A stretch of 64,000 bases of DNA from Thauera humireducens (lineage in GTDB: Bacteria; Pseudomonadota; Gammaproteobacteria; Burkholderiales; Rhodocyclaceae). The position numbers were made by a program, and so were the translations under genes. Shown here piece after piece: positions 56,651 to 64,000 of this stretch (position 1 is the first letter of the stretch; the number at the start of each line of letters is the position of its first letter). The stretch is taken from contig NZ_CP014646.1 in NCBI RefSeq assembly GCF_001051995.2, positions 1,364,001-1,428,000 on the forward strand, read 5' to 3'. Under the pieces are notes generated by a model that had not been told where the DNA came from, did no database searches, and worked only from the letters and a program-made list of their open reading frames with translations.

Positions 56651-58447
56651 TCACTTGCTCTCGTCGGTACGCAGTACGGCGAGGAAAGCTTCCTGCGGAA
56701 TCTCGACGTTGCCGACCTGCTTCATCCGCTTCTTGCCTTCCTTCTGCTTCTCGAGCAGTTTCTTCTTGCGCGAGATGTCGCCGCCATAGCACTTGGCAAG
56801 CACGTTCTTGCGCAGCGCCTTGATCGTTTCGCGCGCGATGATGTGGGAACCGATCGCGGCCTGTACGGCAACGTCGAACATCTGGCGCGGAATCAGCCCG
56901 CGCAGCTTGGCCGCCAGCTCGCGGCCGCGGTACTGCGCGCTGGCGCGGTGCACGATAACCGACAACGCATCAACCTTCTCGCCGCCCACCATCAGGTCGA
57001 GCTTGACCAGGTCGGCAGCACGGTACTCCTTGAACTCGTAGTCGAGCGAGGCGTAGCCACGCGAAACGGACTTCAGCTTGTCGAAGAAATCCATGACGAC
57101 TTCGTTCATCGGCATGTCGTAGGTCAGCTGCACCTGACGGCCGTGATAGCGCATGTCGACCTGCACGCCGCGCTTCTGGTTACACAGCGTGATCACGGGG
57201 CCCACGTAGTCCTGCGGCAGGAAGATCGTGGCGGTGATGATCGGCTCGCGGATCTCCGCGTACTTGCCCACTTCGGGCAGCTTGGCCGGGTTCTCGACAT
57301 GAATGATCTCGCCGCTGTTCAACACCACCTCGTAGACCACCGTCGGCGCAGTGGTGATGAGGTCCATGTCGAACTCGCGCTCCAGGCGCTCTTGCACGAT
57401 GTCCATGTGCAACAGGCCGAGGAAGCCGCAGCGGAAGCCGAAACCCAACGCCTGCGAGACTTCGGGCTCGAACTGCAACGAGGCGTCGTTGAGGCGCAGC
57501 TTCTCGAGCGAATCGCGCAACTGGTCGTATTCGGACGACTCCACCGGATACAGGCCGGCGAAAACCTGCGGCTTGATCTCCTTGAAGCCCGGCAGCGGCT
57601 CCGCGGCCGGCTTGTTGGCCAGCGTCACCGTGTCACCGACCTTGGCCGCCTCGAGTTCCTTGATGCCGGCGATGATGAAGCCCACCTCACCGGCGCACAG
57701 CTGGTCGCGTCCAACCGAGCGCGGTGTGAACACGCCGACCTGATCGCAAGGGTACTGTGCCCCGGACGACATCAGCAGGATGCGGTCCTTGGGCTTGAGC
57801 ACGCCATCGACCACGCGCACCAGCATGACCACCCCGACGTAGTTGTCGAACCACGAGTCGATGATCAGCGCCTTCAGCGGCCCGTCCGGATTGCCCTTCG
57901 GTGCCGGCATGCGGGCGACGATCGCCTCGAGCACGTCCTGCACGCCGAGCCCGGTCTTCGCCGAACACAGAACGGCCTCCGTCGCATCGACGCCGATGAC
58001 ATCCTCGATCTCGCTGCGGGCGTTGTCAGGGTCGGCCGCCGGCAGGTCGATCTTGTTGAGGACCGGCACCACCTCGACGTTCAGGTCGAGTGCGGTGTAG
58101 CAGTTCGCCACAGTCTGGGCTTCGACGCCCTGCGAGGCATCCACGACCAGCAGCGCACCTTCACAGGCTGCGAGCGAGCGGCTGACCTCATACGAGAAGT
58201 CGACGTGACCCGGGGTGTCGATGAGGTTCAGGTTATAGACTTGGCCGTCCTTCGCCTTGTAGCTCAGTGCCGCCGTCTGCGCCTTGATGGTGATGCCGCG
58301 CTCGCGCTCGATGTCCATCGAGTCGAGCACCTGCTCTTCCATCTCGCGCTCGGACAGACCGCCGCAGAAGTGAATCAGACGATCGGCCAGGGTCGATTTG
58401 CCGTGGTCGATGTGGGCGATGATCGAGAAATTTCGGATATGGTTCAT
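56651..58447 (-). CDS. lepA: Elongation factor 4 (LepA)
   Basis: 598 residues. GTPase motifs [32 protein letters not shown], and [13 protein letters not shown]; unique C-terminal domain about 490-598 ([40 protein letters not shown]). Ribosome back-translocase/biogenesis factor. Standard length and standard position upstream of lepB. Confidence 0.97.
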   Translation of the reverse strand: MNHIRNFSIIAHIDHGKSTLADRLIHFCGGLSEREMEEQVLDSMDIERERGITIKAQTAALSYKAKDGQVYNLNLIDTPGHVDFSYEVSRSLAACEGALLVVDASQGVEAQTVANCYTALDLNVEVVPVLNKIDLPAADPDNARSEIEDVIGVDATEAVLCSAKTGLGVQDVLEAIVARMPAPKGNPDGPLKALIIDSWFDNYVGVVMLVRVVDGVLKPKDRILLMSSGAQYPCDQVGVFTPRSVGRDQLCAGEVGFIIAGIKELEAAKVGDTVTLANKPAAEPLPGFKEIKPQVFAGLYPVESSEYDQLRDSLEKLRLNDASLQFEPEVSQALGFGFRCGFLGLLHMDIVQERLEREFDMDLITTAPTVVYEVVLNSGEIIHVENPAKLPEVGKYAEIREPIITATIFLPQDYVGPVITLCNQKRGVQVDMRYHGRQVQLTYDMPMNEVVMDFFDKLKSVSRGYASLDYEFKEYRAADLVKLDLMVGGEKVDALSVIVHRASAQYRGRELAAKLRGLIPRQMFDVAVQAAIGSHIIARETIKALRKNVLAKCYGGDISRKKKLLEKQKEGKKRMKQVGNVEIPQEAFLAVLRTDESK

Positions 58448-58517
58448 GCGAAACGAAAAGGGTGCCTCGCAGCACCCGTTTCGGAATGAGTTCGGGAAAG
58501 TGCCTGAAAAAGGCTCG

Positions 58518-58793
58518 TCAGGCTCGCGATTCTAGCGGAAAACCGCTGCAATAAGCGCGCACTGCGGCCTCATCGAGGTGGTAGTGGCACAGCTCGCGCT
58601 CGCCGTGCAGCAGCACCGGCACCAGTTCGTCCCAACGCGCCTCGAGCTCCGGATGCCGATCAACGTCGATGACCTCGATCTTCCAGCCATACTCGGTGGC
58701 AATCGGCTCGAGCGCGGCGACCAGGTCATGGCAGAGGTGACACCACTCACGGCTCAGCACCGTAAACGTGCGCTCGGCCGCGACTGCGCTCAC
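58518..58793 (-). CDS. Glutaredoxin-like protein (DUF836)
   Basis: 91 residues. Redox motif CHLC at about 18-21 in [15 protein letters not shown]; later [26 protein letters not shown] with the cis-Pro expected for thioredoxin folds. Overlaps the mucD stop by ATGA. Thiol-redox partner of unknown client. Confidence 0.85.
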   Translation of the reverse strand: MSAVAAERTFTVLSREWCHLCHDLVAALEPIATEYGWKIEVIDVDRHPELEARWDELVPVLLHGERELCHYHLDEAAVRAYCSGFPLESRA

Positions 58794-60205
58794 TTGCCCG
58801 CCCTCAGGCTGACGTAGGAGGTCGCCTCGCCGCGCCGCACCAGCAGCGTCACCTGTTGTCCGGCCTCAAGCCCACCGACGAAGCGGTCGAAGTCGGCCAC
58901 CGAGTTCAGGCGCACCTGCCGTCCGCTGACCACGGCGGCCAGTACCACGTCGCCCTGGCGAACCTCCGCCCGCGCAGCCGCCCCTTGCGAGCGCTGCACA
59001 ACCAAGCCTTCGGACAGCCCCTGATCGCGCCGCTGCGCCGCAGTCGGCGGCGCCAGCACCAGCCCGAGCCGGTTCGGCGCCACTGCCGAGCGCGAACCGT
59101 TGGCCGACACTGCAGGCTGCTTTGGATCCTGCCACTCGCCCACAGTGAGCTTCAGGTTCTGCAAGGTGCCCGCGCGATAGACATCGACCGGCACGCTCGT
59201 ACCGGGCTGCACCGCCGCGACGATGCGCGGCAGGTCGTTAGACGCCCCGACCTCGCGGCCCGCGAAGCGGACGATCACGTCGCCCTGCTGGATACCCCCC
59301 TGCGCCGCCGGGCTGTCCGGCTCGACCGAACTGACCAGCGCACCCGACGCCCGCGGCAGACCGAAGCCGTCGGCCAGATCGCGGGTGACCTCCTGGATCG
59401 CCACGCCGATCCGGCCGCGCTGCACGCGGCCCTTTGTCCGCAACTGCCGCTGCACGTCCATCGCCACGTCGATCGGAATCGCGAACGACAGGCCCATGAA
59501 GCCCCCCGTCCGGCTGTAGATCTGCGAGTTGATGCCGACCACCTCACCCCTCAGGTTGAAGAGCGGCCCACCCGAGTTGCCAGGATTGATCGCCACGTCG
59601 GTCTGGATGAAAGGCACGAAGTTCTCGTCGGGCAACGAGCGCCCCTTCGCACTGACGATCCCCGCGGTGACCGACTGGTCGAACCCGAACGGCGACCCGA
59701 TCGCGACCACCCATTCACCGACCTTCAAGCGCTCGGGGTCGCCCTGCGTCACACGCGGCAGCCCCGTCGCCTCGATCTTGATCAGCGCGACGTCACTGCG
59801 CACGTCTGCACCGATGACGCGCGCGCTGAACTCGCGCTTGTCGGCAAGGCGCACGAGAATCTCCTCGGCCTCCTCGACCACGTGCGCATTCGTCAGGATG
59901 TAACCATCGTCGCTGATGATGAAACCGGAGCCCAGCGACTGGTTGTCGGGATCCGAGCCGGGAAACTCCGGATGCTTCGGAATGAACTTGCGGAAGAAGT
60001 CGAACATCGGGTCCGACTCGTCCAGGTTCGGGAACGGCAACTGCGCCCGCTCGCTGCGCTCCTGCGTCGTACTGATGTTCACCACAGCGGCGCCCTGACG
60101 CTCCACCAGCGCGGTAAAGTCGGGCAGCGACGCGGCGATCGCAGCCGGCAGCCACAGCGCAAGTCCGACCACCATCCACAGCCGTCGAATGACGGAAAGA
60201 CTCAT
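58790..60205 (-). CDS. mucD: Periplasmic serine endoprotease (DegP/MucD)
   Basis: 471 residues from ATG 60205 (ATGA overlap with rseC). Signal peptide about 1-25. Trypsin-like triad: His in YILTNAHVVEEAEE, Asp in RSDVALIKIEATG, Ser in NPGNSGGPLFNLRG. Two PDZ domains (about 255-345 and 375-465). Degrades misfolded envelope proteins; its place in the rpoE operon fits the MucD type. Confidence 0.96.
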   Translation of the reverse strand: MSLSVIRRLWMVVGLALWLPAAIAASLPDFTALVERQGAAVVNISTTQERSERAQLPFPNLDESDPMFDFFRKFIPKHPEFPGSDPDNQSLGSGFIISDDGYILTNAHVVEEAEEILVRLADKREFSARVIGADVRSDVALIKIEATGLPRVTQGDPERLKVGEWVVAIGSPFGFDQSVTAGIVSAKGRSLPDENFVPFIQTDVAINPGNSGGPLFNLRGEVVGINSQIYSRTGGFMGLSFAIPIDVAMDVQRQLRTKGRVQRGRIGVAIQEVTRDLADGFGLPRASGALVSSVEPDSPAAQGGIQQGDVIVRFAGREVGASNDLPRIVAAVQPGTSVPVDVYRAGTLQNLKLTVGEWQDPKQPAVSANGSRSAVAPNRLGLVLAPPTAAQRRDQGLSEGLVVQRSQGAAARAEVRQGDVVLAAVVSGRQVRLNSVADFDRFVGGLEAGQQVTLLVRRGEATSYVSLRAGK

Positions 60206-60669
60206 CGCGATTCCTCGAACGAATGAAGGCATGCAGCCTCGGGAGCGAGCTTCATCTGGAGCTGGGTGCGCCAGCTGCGGCTGCGGAACAACAGGCGATT
60301 GAGGCCGTACGCGAACCCGAGCCCGAGCGCGCCACCGACTGCCGCCGCCGCATCGACCGGGCCTTCGCCCGATAACGCCACCCCGGCAGCCGCCCCAAGC
60401 AGGAGCAGCACGGCGCCCAGACCGTAACTCGCCATGGCCGCCTTGAGGGCTCCACCATCCGGGATGGCGATCAGCACCCGATCGCCCGGGGCCAGAACGA
60501 GCTCGCTCGGCAGCCAGAACTCCGCCGTGGGCAAGCCGAACGCCTGAGTGATCTGAACCGAGCGACAGCCACCCGGCTCATCGCACCGTCCGCAGCCTCC
60601 GCCGGCATTCGAGACCCGCAGGCGCACCCGCCCCGGCTCCACCTGCAACACCTGCGCCTGAGCCTGCAT
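60202..60669 (-). CDS. rseC: SoxR-reducing/sigma-E regulator RseC
   Basis: 155 residues from ATG 60669 (TGATG overlap with rseB). Cys cluster GGGCGRCDEPGGC at about 24-36; two membrane spans, AMASYGLGAVLLLLGAAAGV and AAAVGGALGLGFAYGLNRLL. RseC/MucC family; modest role in sigma-E signalling or redox. Confidence 0.9.
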   Translation of the reverse strand: MQAQAQVLQVEPGRVRLRVSNAGGGCGRCDEPGGCRSVQITQAFGLPTAEFWLPSELVLAPGDRVLIAIPDGGALKAAMASYGLGAVLLLLGAAAGVALSGEGPVDAAAAVGGALGLGFAYGLNRLLFRSRSWRTQLQMKLAPEAACLHSFEESR

Positions 60670-61637
60670 CACTGTCCGGCAGGCTGGATGGCGTCGCCGA
60701 TGATCCTGACCGCGCGCTCGGGCACTTCGCCAAGCGCCGTGACCAGATGACCATTCACGGAACGTTTGTAGATATTGATTGCACCACTGGCCAGCGGCCC
60801 GAGCCCGACCTGCGCGCCATCGCCCATCGGCTCGATGAAGACCGACACCGAGGCAAGTCCGTCACTGAAGACCATATGAACCGCCTGCCCGCGCTCGGGT
60901 CCCAGCGGTCGGCGCATCACCGAGGTCAGCGCATATCCCGGAGGTGCCGCAGCCACCGTCCAGCCGCTCTCGGCCTTGGAAAGTTCACTGCCCCGGGCGT
61001 TCACGACACGCCAGCCATCGACGTCGTCAAAGCGCGGCTTCAGCAACTGGGCATCGATGTCGCCGCCGATGCGGACATCGCTGAAGGCGAACTGCTCGAT
61101 GACCTGACCTGCTTCGTTGACCGTGCGCGCCTTCAACAGCAGCCCCGACTGCATCTCGGCCCACAAGGTATGACCGTAGCGCAGATCGTCGCGCGGCTCG
61201 AGGATGAGCGCCTGAGCCTCGAGCCCGGCGACCCGGCCAACCTCACCCTTGCGGATCCGGTAGCTCTCGGCCAGCCCCACGGGTGAAACCGGCAGACGCG
61301 CCGGGAAAGCCCTGCGACCGGCGGATTCGTCGATGATCACGGTACGCTGGTCGGGCAGGACACACCGGACCTCGTTGCCCGATCGAATGACCTCTCGCGG
61401 ACTCCCGTCCAGCACTTCGAGCCGCTCGTGCTCACCGCTGGCGTCGACCCGATGCGCGATGCGGGAGGTTTCGACATGGCTGCCCGACTGGTACATGAAC
61501 GTCCCAACGTAGTTGAGTCGTTGCCCGGCTGTCGCGATGCGCCCCATCCAGGCCAGGGGGTCCGCTGGCGTTTCCGCGAATGCGGGCCCCTGCAGCAAGA
61601 GCGCGCACACCCCCAGAACTGCGGCGAAACCCCTCAT
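60669..61637 (-). CDS. rseB: Sigma-E regulator RseB (MucB)
   Basis: 322 residues from ATG 61637 (ATGA overlap with rseA). Signal peptide to about residue 21 (FAAVLGVCALLLQGPAFAE). MucB/RseB lipoprotein-sensor-like N-domain (about 28-210: LNYVGTFMYQSGSHVETSRI, HERLEVLDGSPREVIRSG) and a smaller C-domain to 320 (SVMRRPLGPERGQAVHMVFS). In the periplasm it shields RseA from cleavage. Confidence 0.93.
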   Translation of the reverse strand: MRGFAAVLGVCALLLQGPAFAETPADPLAWMGRIATAGQRLNYVGTFMYQSGSHVETSRIAHRVDASGEHERLEVLDGSPREVIRSGNEVRCVLPDQRTVIIDESAGRRAFPARLPVSPVGLAESYRIRKGEVGRVAGLEAQALILEPRDDLRYGHTLWAEMQSGLLLKARTVNEAGQVIEQFAFSDVRIGGDIDAQLLKPRFDDVDGWRVVNARGSELSKAESGWTVAAAPPGYALTSVMRRPLGPERGQAVHMVFSDGLASVSVFIEPMGDGAQVGLGPLASGAINIYKRSVNGHLVTALGEVPERAVRIIGDAIQPAGQ

Positions 61638-62191
61638 CGACCCGAGCCCTCGGGCTGCGCCGAAACGGTTCTGACGTACTGCACGGCGGCCGGCATCGGA
61701 CCGCCGCTGACGCCTTGATGGGCGAAGACGTACTCGCGCATCGGATCGTCCGCCAGCCCCTGCACGCGCGACACCGTAACGGCGGACGAGCCACTGCTGG
61801 CAACAACCGGGGGCGCTGCGACCCGCTGCACCGCAATCGTCGCAGGCACGGGGTCTTCCTGCGAATAAAGCGTGGCAGCCACGAGCCCGACGGCCGCAAC
61901 GCCCATCACCGAAGCTGCGATGGGCATCAGCTTGTGCCACAGGCCACTGCCCGAGGCACTGCCGGCGAACGCAGCCGGAGCCAGTACCGTCGGCTCGTCC
62001 TCCAGCCCTGCCATCACGCGATCGACAAAGCCGACCGAACCCGCTCGCTCGCCTCGGATGGCATCGCCAATCAGGCAGTACGCATCCCAGTCGCGGCGCA
62101 GCGTCTCATCCCGGCGCAAGCCTTCGAAAATCGGTCGCATTGCCTGTTCGTCGAGATCACCATCGATCAGGGCCGAGAGTTTGTCCTTCAT
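61634..62191 (-). CDS. rseA: Anti-sigma-E factor RseA
   Basis: 185 residues from ATG 62191. N-terminal anti-sigma domain (KDKLSALIDGDLDEQAMRPI, RDWDAYCLIGDAIRGER); membrane span about 88-110 (IAASVMGVAAVGLVAATLY); Ala/Ser/Val-rich periplasmic part. It binds the rpoE product at the membrane until regulated proteolysis. A longer start at 62206 is less likely. Confidence 0.93.
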   Translation of the reverse strand: MKDKLSALIDGDLDEQAMRPIFEGLRRDETLRRDWDAYCLIGDAIRGERAGSVGFVDRVMAGLEDEPTVLAPAAFAGSASGSGLWHKLMPIAASVMGVAAVGLVAATLYSQEDPVPATIAVQRVAAPPVVASSGSSAVTVSRVQGLADDPMREYVFAHQGVSGGPMPAAVQYVRTVSAQPEGSGR

Positions 62192-62199
62192 GCCTACAC

Positions 62200-62799
62200 C
62201 TACCAACGTTTGTCCGGCGCCGTATCCAGCAACGGCCGCAGGCGCTCTGCAATCGCTTCACGCGCGCGGAAGATCCGCGAGCGCACCGTACCGATCGGGC
62301 ACTCCATGATGTTGGCGATCTCCTCGTAGCTGAGGCCCTCCAGCTCGCGCAGCATGATGGCAGTCCGCAGCTCCTCGGGTAGAGCTGCCATCGCATCGTC
62401 GACGGTTTCCCCGATCTGTCGCGTCATCATCAACCGCTCGGGCGTGTTGATGTCGCGCAGCTGGTCACCATCTTCGAAGGTTTCCGCTTCTTCCGAGTCG
62501 AAACTCGTTGAAGTCGGTGCCCTTCGTCCCTGGGATACGAGGTAGTTCTTGGCCGTGTTGATACCGATCCGGTACAACCACGTGTAGAACGCACTGTCCC
62601 CGCGGAACGAACCCAGCGCACGGTAAGCCTTAATGAAGGTTTCCTGCGCCACGTCTTCAACTTCGGCTGGATCGCGGATCAGTCTGGACAGCAGGCGATT
62701 GAGCTTGCGCTGGTACTTGGATACCAGCAAGCCGAAAGCCTGCTTGTCGCCGCGCTGCACGCGCTCGACGAGTTGCTGATCGATTTCACGATCGGTCAT
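62200..62799 (-). CDS. rpoE: RNA polymerase sigma factor RpoE (AlgU)
   Basis: 199 residues. Sigma region 2 (AEVEDVAQETFIKAYRALGS, FRGDSAFYTWLYRIGINTAK) and region 4 (LPEELRTAIMLRELEGLSYE, EIANIMECPIGTVRSRIFRA). ECF sigma factor of the envelope stress response, held by RseA. First gene of the operon, read from a sigma-E-type and a sigma-70-type promoter. Confidence 0.97.
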   Translation of the reverse strand: MTDREIDQQLVERVQRGDKQAFGLLVSKYQRKLNRLLSRLIRDPAEVEDVAQETFIKAYRALGSFRGDSAFYTWLYRIGINTAKNYLVSQGRRAPTSTSFDSEEAETFEDGDQLRDINTPERLMMTRQIGETVDDAMAALPEELRTAIMLRELEGLSYEEIANIMECPIGTVRSRIFRAREAIAERLRPLLDTAPDKRW

Positions 62800-62843
62800 G
62801 GAGTGTTCGTACTTTCCGGAAATTCAAATGACAAAGCGTCCGG

Positions 62844-62873
62844 ATTATATGCGAGCACCCCTGCACTAACCAA
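62844..62873 (-). promoter_or_regulatory. Sigma-70-type promoter of rpoE
   Basis: Minus strand TTGGTT (62868-62873), 18 nt, TATAAT (62844-62849); 45 nt before the rpoE ATG. Confidence 0.65.
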
Positions 62874-62889
62874 AAATAGAAGACACAGG

Positions 62890-62917
62890 CACAGACACGA
62901 CCCTGTGCGATTAGTTC
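62890..62917 (-). promoter_or_regulatory. Sigma-E-type autoregulatory promoter of rpoE
   Basis: Minus strand GAACTA (62912-62917), 16 nt, TCTG (62892-62895); matches the GAACTT-N16-TCTGA consensus. Gives positive feedback of RpoE on its own operon. Confidence 0.75.
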
Positions 62918-63036
62918 ATACGCCAGCGAGGTCTTCCTCCCGGTCCGCGACAACCCTGCCTGCACAGGCCACAATCCCGTAAGCACGGGCGTGCGTGCTA
63001 TATTTTTGCGTTTTTATCCTGAGCTAGGGCGACATC

Positions 63037-64000
63037 TTGCTGAAACAGTACGACGTACTCATTCTTGGCAGCGGCGCCGCGGGGCAATCGATGGCTCTCC
63101 GGCTCGCGGAATGCCTCAAGGTCGCTCTCGTCACCAAGCGCGAACTCTCCGACAGTGCCAGCAACTGGGCGCAGGGCGGCATCGCCGCGGTGCTCGACAC
63201 CACCGACAGCATCGAAGCGCACATCCAGGACACCTTCACCGCCGGCGCCGGCCTGTGTGACCCGGTTGCGACGCGCTTCGTGGTCGAGAACGGCAAGCGC
63301 GCCATCGAATGGCTGATCGATCGCGGCGTGCCCTTCACGCGCGAGGCCGACTCCCAGCTGGGCTATCACCTCACCCGGGAGGGCGGGCACTCGCACCGCC
63401 GGATCATCCACGCTGCCGACGCAACCGGCGCCGCCGTGCAAACCACGCTTTCGGCCCAGGTACGCGCGCACCCGAACATCGACATCTACGAGCACCACAT
63501 CGCCATCGACCTGGTCCTTGGCGACAAGGTCGGTCAGCCGGGTGCAGGCTGTCTTGGCGCCTACGTGCTCGACATCGAGGCCGACGAGGTCGTGACCTTC
63601 GCCGCGCGCAGCACCGTGCTCGCCACCGGCGGCACGGGCAAGGTCTACCTGTACACCACCAATCCGGACGTCGCCACCGGCGACGGCGTGGCGATGGCCT
63701 GGCGCGCGGGCTGCCGCGTCGCGAACATGGAGTTCATCCAGTTCCACCCGACCTGCCTGTACCACCCCCAGGCGAAGTCCTTCCTCATCTCGGAGGCCGT
63801 GCGCGGCGAAGGTGGGCTGCTGAAGCTGCCCGACGGCACCCGCTTCATGCCCGAGCACGACCCGCGCGAGGAACTCGCGCCGCGCGACATCGTCGCGCGC
63901 GCGATCGACTTCGAGATGAAGAAGCGCGGCATCGACTGCGTGTATCTCGACATCAGCCACAAGCCGGCGGATTGGCTACGCTCGCACTTCCCGAACATCC
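63037..64000 (+). CDS. nadB: L-aspartate oxidase (truncated by window end)
   Basis: At least 321 residues from TTG 63037 (AGGGCGA upstream). FAD site [20 protein letters not shown]; substrate loop [52 protein letters not shown]; and [12 protein letters not shown] with the active-site residues of the succinate dehydrogenase-like flavoproteins. First step of NAD biosynthesis. Divergent from rpoE, with a shared 238-nt intergenic region that holds the rpoE promoters; TATATT at 62999 may be its -10. Confidence 0.95.
   Translation, partial: MLKQYDVLILGSGAAGQSMALRLAECLKVALVTKRELSDSASNWAQGGIAAVLDTTDSIEAHIQDTFTAGAGLCDPVATRFVVENGKRAIEWLIDRGVPFTREADSQLGYHLTREGGHSHRRIIHAADATGAAVQTTLSAQVRAHPNIDIYEHHIAIDLVLGDKVGQPGAGCLGAYVLDIEADEVVTFAARSTVLATGGTGKVYLYTTNPDVATGDGVAMAWRAGCRVANMEFIQFHPTCLYHPQAKSFLISEAVRGEGGLLKLPDGTRFMPEHDPREELAPRDIVARAIDFEMKKRGIDCVYLDISHKPADWLRSHFPNI

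Noticed and set aside
56390..58489. 699-codon plus-strand frame opposite lepA and lepB
   Set aside because: Exact antisense of two well-conserved genes; shadow.
62786..62986. 66-codon minus-strand frame upstream of rpoE
   Set aside because: Covers both rpoE promoters and has no ribosome site.

Overview
The window is high-GC bacterial chromosome that switches at about 48.6-48.8 kb from a prophage (1 to about 48.6 kb, its left end outside the window) to a conserved host block (48.8-64 kb). The host genes nadB, rpoE, rseA, rseB, rseC, mucD, a glutaredoxin-like gene, lepA, lepB, a DUF4845 gene, rnc, era, recO, pdxJ, acpS, nagZ and uvrC lie in the order familiar from Betaproteobacteria of the Rhodocyclales (Azoarcus/Thauera/Aromatoleum type). 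That assignment is inference from gene order, GC content and protein style; no rRNA or tRNA is present to confirm it.

Prophage left arm (1-29.4 kb, all minus strand). Read in the direction of transcription it runs: cargo or replication genes (DUF1376-like, DUF6475-like, RusA resolvase), a winged-helix regulator where lambda carries Q, small and large terminase, P22-type portal, scaffold, N4-gp56-type major capsid protein, a head protein, adaptor, holin candidate, membrane-anchored GH24 endolysin, then a long tail/fibre module with a Kelch-like and a YVTN/WD40-like propeller, FN3/Ig-like domains and two proteins made of tandem repeats, ending in internal-virion-type proteins. No tape measure or contractile sheath is seen, so the phage looks like a podovirus. 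Many genes overlap by ATGA, GTGA or TGATG, indicating translational coupling.

Switch and right arm (29.5-48.6 kb). A CI-like, self-cleaving S24 repressor (31.4 kb, plus) and a divergent Cro-like HTH gene share three copies of the operator ATCGCCTATGCGAT. Two more copies sit on a strong early promoter 2.5 kb away at 33.9 kb. Between them lies a cassette co-oriented with cI, with two small genes, a DUF4145-like zinc protein and its own terminators. The early promoter fires through a 760-nt structured leader into a recombination operon: 4Fe-4S PD-(D/E)XK exonuclease, RecT, RdgC, an SbcC/RecF-like ATPase and a DEDDh exonuclease. Small HTH and Zn-ribbon genes follow, then excisionase, a secreted repeat protein, a lipoprotein and a tyrosine integrase next to uvrC.

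Three pieces of structure are not explained by the genes: (i) an exact 15-nt motif (CCAGCCCTACAGGGG) present four times, only in left-arm intergenic gaps; (ii) intrinsic terminators placed directly before the Shine-Dalgarno and start codon of many phage genes on both strands; (iii) a nested-hairpin RNA candidate with its own terminator at 37.63-37.73 kb. The host block is an envelope-stress (sigma-E) operon followed by translation, secretion and repair genes, and needs no new explanation.
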